Source: CAZROT01 sp964601895 (GTDB taxonomy: Bacteria; Pseudomonadota; Gammaproteobacteria; Enterobacterales; Enterobacteriaceae). Taken from it: a stretch of DNA of 64,000 nt. Every line of letters begins with the position of its first letter. Position 1 is the first letter of the stretch. The stretch covers positions 62,001-126,000 of the forward strand of contig CAZROT010000001.1 in assembly GCA_964601895.1 (NCBI GenBank), in the 5' to 3' direction. Of the stretch, positions 8,047-18,100 are shown in pieces. A model generated the notes under the pieces. The model did not search any database. It worked only from the letters and a program-made list of their open reading frames with translations, and was not told where the DNA came from. The position numbers and the translations under genes are program-made.

Positions 8047-9582
8047 ATGAACCTGTTTAAATCTCTGGGCACTGTCAGTGCAATGACGTTAATTTCACGC
8101 CTGTCAGGCTTCGTACGCGATATTATCGTTGCCCGTATTTTTGGTGCGGGGATGGCAACAGATGCTTTTTTTATCGCTTTTAAGTTGCCTAATCTGTTAA
8201 GGCGTATTTTTGCCGAGGGAGCGTTTTCTCAGGCTTTTGTACCCATTCTGGCAGAATACAAAACTCAGCACACACAGGACAGTACCCGTCGATTTATTGC
8301 AGGTATTGCCGGCGTACTAACACTGGCGCTGGCGGTTGTCAGCATAGCGGGTGTGTTGTTTGCGCCGTGGATTATTTATGTTACTGCTCCCGGTTTTAGC
8401 GGGATTGCGGATAAGTTACAGTTGACCGTGTCGTTGCTGCGCATTACCTTCCCGTACATTCTTTTCATCTCACTGTCGTCGCTGGTGGGTGCGATTCTCA
8501 ATACTTGGAATTGTTTTGCTGTGCCGGCGTTTACTCCGGTATTGCTTAATATCAGTATCATTGGTTTTGCGTTGTTTGTCGTACCTTATTGTGACCCTCC
8601 TGTACTGGCACTGGCTTTCGCGGTGCTGGCAGGTGGTGTGCTGCAGTTAGCTTATCAACTCCCCCATCTTAAAAAAATCGGCATGCTGGTATTGCCGAGC
8701 CTCGTGCGGCTGGATAAGGGTGTATGGCGAGTTATGAAAATGATGTTACCTGCCATATTTGGTGTTTCGGTAAGCCAGATCTCATTGATTATTAATGGTA
8801 TTTTTGCTTCATTTCTGGTATCCGGATCGGTATCCTGGATGTATTATGCAGATCGTTTGATGGAATTCCCCTCAGGTGTGCTGGGTGCAGCTCTGGGTAC
8901 TGTTCTGTTGCCATCATTATCGAGAAGCTTTTCCCAGGGCAATCATGATGAGTATTCGCGCATCCTGGACTGGGGATTACGTCTGTGTTTTTTACTGGCG
9001 TTGCCTGGTGCAATCGCACTGGGCATTCTGGCGAGGCCGCTGACCGTTTCTTTGTTTCAGTACGGCCAGTTTAGTGCGTTTGATGCCATGATGACGGAGC
9101 AGGCGTTAGTGATGTATTCCGTTGGTCTGCCAGGGCTGATTATTGTTAAGGTACTGGTGCCGGGTTTTTATTCCCGTCAGGATATCAGGACCCCGGTAAA
9201 AATTGCATTGATAACATTGATGATGACACAGGTGATGAATGTTGCTTTTATCGGACCGCTGAAACATGCGGGCCTGTCGCTGTCGATTGGACTGGCCGCC
9301 TGTCTGAATGCCAGTCTGTTATACTGGCAGCTGCGTAAACAGAAAATTTTCCATCCACAACCCGGCTGGGTAATGTTTTTAAGTAAACTTGTCATTGCTG
9401 TGATACTGATGTCATGTGTGCTGGTGGTGGGGCTGCGGTTCATGCCCGACCTGGCCCTTTACAGTATGGCACCGCGCCTCTCGCGTCTGCTACTGCTGGT
9501 ACTGGCAGGGGCGGTATCTTATTTTGCCATGCTGGCTTTACTGGGTTTTCGTTTGCGTGATTTCCAGCGTCGCACACTGTAG
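8047..9582 (+). CDS. murJ: MurJ, lipid II flippase
   Basis: 511-residue polytopic inner-membrane protein, the same length as E. coli MurJ (MviN). It flips the peptidoglycan precursor lipid II from the cytoplasmic to the periplasmic face. About 14 membrane segments are apparent. The N-terminal signature SAMTLISRLSGFVRDIIVARIFGAGMATDAFF is intact (including functional arginines RxSGFxRD), as are NLLRRIFAEGAFSQAFVP and YYADRLMEFPSGVLG. Part of a short rimJ-murJ unit. Its last 45 bp overlap the end of a convergent small gene. Confidence 0.97.
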   Translation: MNLFKSLGTVSAMTLISRLSGFVRDIIVARIFGAGMATDAFFIAFKLPNLLRRIFAEGAFSQAFVPILAEYKTQHTQDSTRRFIAGIAGVLTLALAVVSIAGVLFAPWIIYVTAPGFSGIADKLQLTVSLLRITFPYILFISLSSLVGAILNTWNCFAVPAFTPVLLNISIIGFALFVVPYCDPPVLALAFAVLAGGVLQLAYQLPHLKKIGMLVLPSLVRLDKGVWRVMKMMLPAIFGVSVSQISLIINGIFASFLVSGSVSWMYYADRLMEFPSGVLGAALGTVLLPSLSRSFSQGNHDEYSRILDWGLRLCFLLALPGAIALGILARPLTVSLFQYGQFSAFDAMMTEQALVMYSVGLPGLIIVKVLVPGFYSRQDIRTPVKIALITLMMTQVMNVAFIGPLKHAGLSLSIGLAACLNASLLYWQLRKQKIFHPQPGWVMFLSKLVIAVILMSCVLVVGLRFMPDLALYSMAPRLSRLLLLVLAGAVSYFAMLALLGFRLRDFQRRTL

Positions 9583-9972
9583 CGCCTTTTCTGCATACTG
9601 TTGTATCTGGTTTGCCCTGTCCTGTAATGAGGTCTTACCGAACAAAGAGCGAAGTCTATGGCAGTGTTTGAACCTGAAGTAACATTCTTTCAGGAAGCTG
9701 GCATGGGTTATGCGGGTGGCTTTAACCTCGATGCATCTTTCTTTTACATTCACGCTGATGTCAAAGCGCTCATAGTGTGTTTTTAAGGTGACTACTGATT
9801 CACCCCGTTCCAGAAGATGAAACCGTGAAGCGAGGGAGTCAGTATTTTCTACCCTGCCCACCAGCTGGCGCCAGTTGAGATGAATCTCATCGTTAAGTAT
9901 TGCGTTATGGCTTACCAATACTCCACGATGTGGAGCGCTCACTACCCTCGTGTCATACGCTCTTGAGCTCAT
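9538..9972 (-). CDS. Small effector-like protein resembling the N-terminal domain of the NEL effector in this window
   Basis: 144-residue soluble protein, not recognised from any named family. By eye it matches the first ~150 residues of the NEL-type ligase encoded at 29990-31945. Both have an NTD triplet, then L.T.YER(F/Y) (TLKTHYERF here, RLETKYERY there), then R.LFG near residue 110 (LRSLFGK / FRGLFGH), then a charged helix ending in IEVQ/IQQ-like residues. In NEL effectors this N-terminal part carries the type III secretion and targeting signals. The gene is therefore either a small effector built from that domain alone, or the surviving end of a larger NEL gene. It sits between the convergent murJ (45 bp overlap) and argS, with a weak ribosome-binding site. 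Confidence 0.55.
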   Translation of the reverse strand: MSSRAYDTRVVSAPHRGVLVSHNAILNDEIHLNWRQLVGRVENTDSLASRFHLLERGESVVTLKTHYERFDISVNVKERCIEVKATRITHASFLKECYFRFKHCHRLRSLFGKTSLQDRANQIQQYAEKALQCATLEITQTKTQ

Positions 9973-10117
9973 TCTGAGGCTTTCTGTAATATAGCGATAA
10001 TACAGAAATTATATTCATCATAAAGGCATACTGTTTGCAGATAACGCTCGTATCTGTGTAAGACAATTGCCCTGAGCAGTCGGCTATACACAGCTGGCTC
10101 AGGTGGCATGGCTGTTA

Positions 10118-11845
10118 TTACATGCGCTCGACAGTCTCAATGCCCAGGATGTCCAGACCCTGTTTTATTGTTTTTGCGGTCAGCAATGCCAGTTTGAGCC
10201 GACTCTGGCGTATCTGTTCGCTCTGTGCACCAAGAATCGGGCAGTTTTCATAGAAACTGGAAAACAGACCCGCCAGATTGTAGAGATAGTGGCACATAAC
10301 GTGAGGCGTGCCATCGCGGGCTACCATGGTGAGGGTTTCTTCGAACTGCAGTAAGCGTTTTGCCAGTGTTGTTTCATGGATTGAAGTCATTATCAGTGGT
10401 AGTGTCAGGTGATTTTCATCGAGTCCTGCGCGTTTAAAAACTGACATTATGCGCGTCCAGGCATACTGAATATAGGGCGCGGTATTACCGTCCATAGCCA
10501 GCATGTTATCCCAATCGAAAACATAATCCGTGGTACGGTTTTTTGACAGATCAGCATATTTGAGCGCGCCTGTTCCTACCACTCTCGCGACATTGTGCAG
10601 TTCATCGGCCGGCATATCGGGATTTTTTTCAGCAATCAGTTTGCGCGCACGTTCAATGGCTTCGTCCAGCAGTGCGGTAAGTTTTACGGTATCACCCGAG
10701 CGTGTTTTGAATGGCTTGCCTTCTTTACCCAGCATCATGCCAAACATATGATGTTCAATACAAACCGATTCAGGAACATAGCCGGCCCTGCGGGCAATGG
10801 TTTGAATCTGGGCAAAATGCTGATGCTGACGTGCATCCGTATAATAGAGTATGCGCTCTGCACCCAGTGTTTCACAGCGGTATTTGACACAGGCAATATC
10901 TGTGGTGGTGTAAAGATAGCCACCATCCTTTTTCTGGATGATGACTCCCATGGGTTCACCCTGTTTATTTTGGTATTCGCTGAGAAAAACCAGCGTTGCC
11001 CCTTCATGCTCTGCAGCCAGTCCTTTAGCCTTAAGATCCGCAACAATACCGGGTAACATTGAGTTATAGAGGCTTTCACCCATAATGTCGTCATGGGTGA
11101 GGGTGACGTTTAAGCGATCGTAAGCAGCCTGGTTTTGTGTCATGGTGATATCCACCAGGTTGCGCCACATGCTGAGGCAGTATTCATCACCGCTCTGCAG
11201 CTTAACCACGTAAGCGCGTGCCCGCTCTGCGAACACAGGGTCTGCATCGTAACACTCTTTCGCCGCACGATAAAAATTCTCGAGATCCGACAGAGCAACA
11301 TCAGCAGTATGGGTGGCCTGCATTTTTTCAAGAAAGGCAATCAGCATACCAAACTGGGTTCCCCAGTCTCCCAGATGATTGGCACGAATCACCCGATGCC
11401 CCAGAAAGGTTAGGGTACGCGCAGCTGCATCACCAATAATGGTGGAGCGCAAATGACCGACATGCATTTCTTTCGCCACATTCGGGCTGGAATAATCAAT
11501 AACCACCGTCTGGGGAATAACAGGAGTCAGACCCAGTTTCGGGCCCCGCAGGGCAGACTCAACGCTGTCAGCAATCCATTCATTATTCAGGGAGATATTG
11601 ATAAAGCCAGGTCCTGTGCTTTCAATGCTGCTGACTATACCACCCGTCTCCATCAGACTGATGACTTTTTCAGCCAGTTGCTGTGGGGGAATGCCCAGTT
11701 TTTTTGCCGCTGCCATAATACCATTTGCCTGGTAATCTGCCTGTGCCCGCGTGGCTATACGCACCATGGGATCACTGTCGGCCGGTGCGCCTGCGGCAAT
11801 CAAGGCACGTCTGACGTTGTCTGAAATAAGCTCCTGAATATTCAT
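10118..11845 (-). CDS. argS: ArgS, arginyl-tRNA synthetase
   Basis: 575-residue class I aminoacyl-tRNA synthetase (E. coli 577) that charges tRNA-Arg. It shows the N-terminal additional domain, the HIGH-type motif as HVGHLRSTIIGDA preceded by YSSPNVAKEMH, and the ANHLGDWGTQFG segment. KPFKTRSGDTVKL replaces KMSK, as in E. coli ArgS. The C-terminal anticodon-binding helical domain ends in LDILGIETVERM. Essential and intact. Transcribed away from the first giant toxin, with a 255-bp divergent intergenic region between. Confidence 0.98.
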   Translation of the reverse strand: MNIQELISDNVRRALIAAGAPADSDPMVRIATRAQADYQANGIMAAAKKLGIPPQQLAEKVISLMETGGIVSSIESTGPGFINISLNNEWIADSVESALRGPKLGLTPVIPQTVVIDYSSPNVAKEMHVGHLRSTIIGDAAARTLTFLGHRVIRANHLGDWGTQFGMLIAFLEKMQATHTADVALSDLENFYRAAKECYDADPVFAERARAYVVKLQSGDEYCLSMWRNLVDITMTQNQAAYDRLNVTLTHDDIMGESLYNSMLPGIVADLKAKGLAAEHEGATLVFLSEYQNKQGEPMGVIIQKKDGGYLYTTTDIACVKYRCETLGAERILYYTDARQHQHFAQIQTIARRAGYVPESVCIEHHMFGMMLGKEGKPFKTRSGDTVKLTALLDEAIERARKLIAEKNPDMPADELHNVARVVGTGALKYADLSKNRTTDYVFDWDNMLAMDGNTAPYIQYAWTRIMSVFKRAGLDENHLTLPLIMTSIHETTLAKRLLQFEETLTMVARDGTPHVMCHYLYNLAGLFSSFYENCPILGAQSEQIRQSRLKLALLTAKTIKQGLDILGIETVERM

Positions 11846-12100
11846 TTAATCACCTTAATACAATTTTATGCAGCATCCATATCATATCGATGCTGCAGCA
11901 TAGCACTTAATTGCATCGCTGTGGATTCAGCCATCTGGATTTCTGGGCCAATAATATAGCGATATCGCTATGAAAAAAGGCGTTGCTGGCTGCAAAAAAC
12001 AGTCCTCTCAGCAAATTACCATTATGTGCGTCATCAGCATTATTTACGTATAGGAAACGCTTATTATTAGATAAAATTTTATATAGAAGGCATATGTATC

Positions 12101-15100
12101 ATGTGTCCACAAACCGATAATGATGTTAAACCAGTTTCTGTGGTAACTAAGGATAGTGCAGCGCAGTTATCGCCGGGAACAGGCAATATTGATGAAATAT
12201 TTGCTGATTTTTCAACCCATAAAAATTTCAGACACTGGCTCCATAGCGCCATTAATACGCTTTCTTTACTGGGTGCACGCTATCCGGATAGTACCGGGCA
12301 ATCGCCAGTTACCGCTGCACAAAAGCAAAGCCTGATTAAATTCATACTGAAATATTTTCAATTTCAGGCGACCTATTCTTTAGAAAATACGGCCACTTCA
12401 GTCAGGCATCCTGCTTCTCCCCTGGTGGCGGACCTGACTTACTCACGATTTAAGCCGACTCTGTTATATGAATTATTGTGCCATATAAGAACTGATGAAC
12501 TTAAATCCAGGCTCGGTACAGCAGGACAGGGGATTACTGGTCAGCAATTACGTAAACCGGTTGACCAGGAGTTTCATATTATCGCCGCATCCATGCCGCT
12601 CTTATATGATGAAAAAGCAGGGATGCCGAAAACGTTTAATAATGTCACTGCTGCGTTAAATGCCCTTTATTTTTATGGCGAAAAGACCGTCTACATAAAA
12701 GAACTGGAGGTACAGCTGGTCAGGAAAGCTGACTTTCCCTCTAAAGAGGGTCTGCATAAGATGCTTTCACAAAAAGGGCTGCGCATGTCCCCGAATGAAG
12801 CAGCAGAGATCCTGTCCCAGAAGATGCTCGAATGGTTTGAAGCTGGAAGCGCTGATAAGGTTCGCCAGGTTATGGCTGATTTCTTCCATGAAAAATACGG
12901 TGCTGCTATTGCTGACAGCTTCAGAAAGGTTGAATTACGCCCTGATGGATTACTCACCCGCGCTTCCCTGGACCCTTTACGTGAAACGGGTGCAAGGGAG
13001 TTGCAGGCGCTGCACAAGCTATACAGACAATGCCGTGATGTTGATAAAAGTCAGCTGCCTTTTTATGTAACGCAAAATCTCGAGGTTTTGCAAAACCTTA
13101 TTGGCGCTGATGCCGCCGCTTTTTTTACCCGACAGACACCCGCCATGGTAACTGCAGAATTTACCGACAGGCTGCAGACAACCTATGACTTAATGGTAAA
13201 AATTAATAACGAACAGGGGATGATGGCCCCTTCCCTGATTTCGTCGCGCATGGAAGAGTTCTACCATACCATGCAAAACATGCATCATTTGATTCGCTTT
13301 CAAATGAGCTGGAACGGCGTAGAACTCTCTCTCACCGATACCCTTAAACAGCTGTTGCCGGATAATGTCCGGCAGTTTGCTCACGTCATTTGCGCACCGC
13401 ATGGTATCTCTGTTATCAGGCAAATTCGTGACGCATTACCGGCTGATTTCCGTCAAAACGCTGCCCTGTTGAAAGGGATTTATTACGAAACTCCCGATTT
13501 ATTTCCCCAGGCAAAAGAAACAGCCAGTGTTACCGATCCGGCATTAAAGAATAGAAAACTGATAATCATGGAGCCTCATGCCAACAATATGTCTGTTACT
13601 CATATTGTACCGCATGATGCCATTGCCCTGTTGCGTAATATCTTCGACGGCACGTCATCGATACCACGCACCATTGTGCTGGATGTAACCGCTAATCACC
13701 TTACTGAAGGGGAAATACAACACATTATCGCAGCGGCCCGGCCGTATATTGACAGGGGCGACCTCAATCTGGTGCTGGTCCAGAGCGCCGTAAAATTTTT
13801 TCAGAACGGTATGGATATCGCCAGTGCCGGTACTGCGATTGTGCTAAACAATAGCCAGTCTCACTGGTCTGGTTTTAACGCTGCCCTGCGCCGTACCCAG
13901 CTGCCGGTTCCCGCTGAAGACACGACCTGGCTTGCCAGTATGTTACGTCTGGAGAATATGCCACTGCAGCAAAAATATCTCGACAAAATACGCAGCAATA
14001 CACGGCTGCTGCGCTCCCTGCTTGAGTCTGAATTAAAGTTTGGCCATCACAATGACAATGTGTTTCAGCTCACTGTTAATACCGATCCCGATACTTTTTA
14101 TCTCGCTTTCCGGCCAACCGATGATTTCGTTGCCCTGCAGACGGGAAAAGCGCTTTCTGAGATTAGTGAATTAGACATAATGAGCGTTGGCCATTTTTGC
14201 TTTAAACCGCTTTTTTATGATGCCTTTACCGGATTAGCGAATACTGAGCGGCCAGGTTTTGGCTTCAACGTGGGCAATCTTTCTCCCTCTCTTGCGGCGG
14301 TACGCTTTACCCCGGGTATTGAAGATGAATTGCTGATTCAGGAGTATGCGAGGCGCATTCTCAGCAAGGGGAAAGAGCTTTACGATAAAGGTGTTATGCC
14401 GTATTACCTGCCAGAAGTGAATAAAAATCTGGGCAGCGATGTCAGTCTCGCTGAAAAATGGAACGTGGATCCTGCTGATTTTCAATGGTATGAAGATCAG
14501 ATAAAGAAAAAGCTCAGGAACGTTAACCCCTTGCAGGGCATTAACGAGTCACGGTGGATAATTCAGCTGCAGCCTGATGAAACTTCATCCGATGCTGTCA
14601 TCGCCAAGCTGCTGGAGCGTCCTGAAAACAGTGCAATCATAACCTGTTATCAGGATCAGCAAAAAGTCGATACCAGCCTTCAATGGGACAGCAGGCGTGC
14701 AGCTCTGGTTTCTGGTGCCATATCTCCCCCGGCAAAAACACTGAAATTAATCATCGTCGGGCATAATTTTAACAAAGAGGGAAATCAGACATTTGGCGGC
14801 CGGACCCTTGCCGGTCTACAGGATGATTTGCGTAACCTTGTTAAAAACATACCCTATGCAAGCGTAACACGGCTTGATATTGAGCTGGTGGGCTCTAACC
14901 TGGTTGATATCCATTCCCCTAACACCAGTCTGCCTGCCGCGCTGGCAAAAACACTGCTCGATGAGACCCAGAAACTCGGCATTAATCCGCAAAATATCAG
15001 CCTCAAGGCCAGCCCTTATCACATGATGGTTATGCCAGATGGCACAAATAATATCTATATTCGCGGCCAGGGATGGATCCCGGAAAAAAAGGTAGTACCA

Positions 15101-18100
15101 GATAAAAAACATCCGTTCATCTGGCGTTATAACAGCCAGACGCAGGAGATGGCTGCTGCTGTTAAACCACCGGGTTCATTGGGTAGTCCTCCCGATGGAG
15201 AAAAATGGACATGGACGCTTGCTGATTTACAGAAATTCAGCACGGAAATACGCGAAAAACTAAAAACAGCGGGTAGTCAGGATACTGGTGAGTCAAGGTG
15301 GGTAATATTGCTGCAACCGGATGACAGCACGGTACGTAACGCCGCCTGGAATCTGTTTGCCAGGCATCCCACCAATAGCGCATTGGTAATATGGGGTCAG
15401 GATATGGCGCCCGATATCCTGAAATCAGACAGCCTGACATGGGACAGCCGGATTAAGTCAGTGGTGCAGGGCCCGGTACCTTCCCTGAAAGAAAACAGGC
15501 TGAAATTAATTTTTGTCGGCCATGGTCCGGATGTGGACAGTGATAATAACTATTTTGGTGGAATGTCTGCTGAGGAATGGGAACAAAAATTCACCAGGAT
15601 GCTGGCCGCCATTCCACAGGACAGCGTGACTGATATTCATGTGACGCTTACCGGCTGCATGCTGGTGGATGTCAGTGATAATGAGTCTGGTTTACCCGGT
15701 CTGCTGGCAGACATACTGCTGAAGGAAAGCCAGAGAATCGGCATTAATCCACAGCGAATAAAGCTTACTGCCACCGGGTATTACGTCAAGGTCAGACAGG
15801 ATGGCAAAAAAGAATTCTGGCTGGCGGATGAAAAAAAATGGGCGACCAAAGAGGAACTGATAAAAAAAGGGGTGTCATACAAATCTACCTGGAGTTATGA
15901 CAACCGCACACAGGGCATGGTGTGTGAATTACAGTACGACAGAGTCAGGCTGATGGTGAGGCTGTTGTGGTCTGGAGTGCCCTTTCATGAACTTTCTTAC
16001 CGTGATCAGCAGTCAGTTTTACGCATACTGACACCCGAACAACTGCATGAATTGTCAAAGCGTAGTGATAGCGGCAGACTGCTGTTCAGAACGGTGCTTG
16101 AGGTTTTGCAGCAAGGGACTACTGACGGTCTGGAGCTACCTGGCATCATTGACGGCCATGGAGCACTTGCTACTGCACTGGATACGGAAAGTGAAAATCT
16201 GACCAGCCTGGCTCAGGAAGCGGGCATCAGAGCTGATGATCGTGCAGAGAATGAACGGGTGGGCAGGGAAATTTTTGATGCCATACAGCGGCAGGGTGAA
16301 AGTACACCAATGACCGTCGATAGCCACACCAGGGAGAGAATCGGGCTGCGTTTTCGGGTGCTGTACGCCCTGCAGATTACCAGTAATGGTGTACTGACAT
16401 TGGGCGCAGCGGCCGCGCTCTGTCGTCTTTATGCAATAAAAAAACGTCTGGACAATAAGACGCTGAGTCAGGAAGAGAGGACGGCACTGCTTGCTGAAGA
16501 GCGTCTGGTCATGGCGGAGCTGAGTGTTGATCTGACTCAGGAAGTCAGTGAATTTATTAATAATAAATTCGGCATGCGGCTTACCCGGCTGCCAGCGGGA
16601 TCGGTCAGTGCACCGCAGTCAGCGAGTCTCGCTCTCGGCACGCGTATTACTCAGGGTCTGCGCGCCTTCGGGCTCAGCGCGACAGCCACAGTGCTGACGG
16701 CAGTGGGTACGGCATTTGCGTGGTACGGTGTGATTACCGCAGCAAAAGAGCTGCAAAAACTCAGCAATAGTGCTGCAGCGGTTACCAGTGAGGAGGTGCA
16801 GTCAAAAATCAGCCAGCTGCGGGTTAATCTTGGCGTCAACATCATGACCGCCCTTGTGAGTACCGTGCTGACGGTGGGTACGGCAGTGTCCCTGATTGCT
16901 GGTATTGCGCTCAGCCTGAATATTGCCGGTGCAGCGAGCGTGGCAGCGGTGGCAGGCACATTCATGTCGGTAGCGGGCCCGGTGGGAGGGGCACTGTTGG
17001 TGATAGCCTTTGTCGGGTTATGGATTTATAACGGTATCAAGACGGTGGAAGAATTTTCCCGCCACATGACACTGAATGGCTGGGAAAAACTTGCGCTGGG
17101 TGCCGGCTCTATTTTCGGCTACGTGCCAGACGAGCTGCAGATAAAATATGACGTTGAAAAACTCAGACCGGCAGTAGAAAAGGCAGCACAGCTGGAGAAA
17201 AGTGGTCTGCTGGAGACTCTGCCTGAAGTAAAAACCATTTATCAGTTTCTGCCGGAAATCGTGCCGGGAGAAATTAAATATCAGGAGCAGTACATTGACA
17301 TAGTGAATGCTATGCCAACCTGGTCCCCGCCCGAGATAACACCGCCGACAACCTGGCATTGTGCTATTGATATCAAACCTGATGATAACTGGTATCTGGC
17401 GCTATGTTCGGGCGTAAGTCGCAGGCAGCTCAAACCCGAGGAATTTCTCTATGTGCGCAGTACCAGTGAAGTAGTGATGACCAATAAAAGCTACCCGTAT
17501 GGCGCATTTCTGACCCTGCAGGGAAGACGTGTTGAGCTGCCTGCTTCTGCCTCTGGAAAGAATAACCACGATTTTGACAGCCGTGCCCTGTCAGAAAAAC
17601 TTGCCGCTGTTATCCCACAGGCGCTGAAAACCATTCTCGGCAACGAGGCCAGTGCGAAGCTTTATGCTGCCGATGAGGATGGGTGCCTGACGCTGTTTTG
17701 TCTTCATGAGCAGAATAAAAAACTCAGCTTCTTTAAATACCGTAAAACTACACAGGGCCGCTATCAGCTCGATACTTCTTACACTCAGGCGCTGCCTGAA
17801 GGGCTGAGTCTGCAAAATGCTGCCGCTATCCTGTTTCACGATATCGATGGAAAAGGGCGGGCAGCCATGGTGGTGGTTAATTCAGATGGCAGTCTGCAGG
17901 TAGCGCGTCAGTTGCGTAACGGGAATTTTGTCCTGACGCAGGAATTCAGTCTCTATCGTGCGGCAGGTGAGGAGAGTCTGTCTTTTCCCTGGTATGACAG
18001 CATACTGGGCTTTGGCGGTACATCGCGTACCCTGTATTCGATGAGCAGCGGCGGTACGCGCTACGCCCATGTCGTGGTTTCCAAAGCAGAGCAGAATAAC

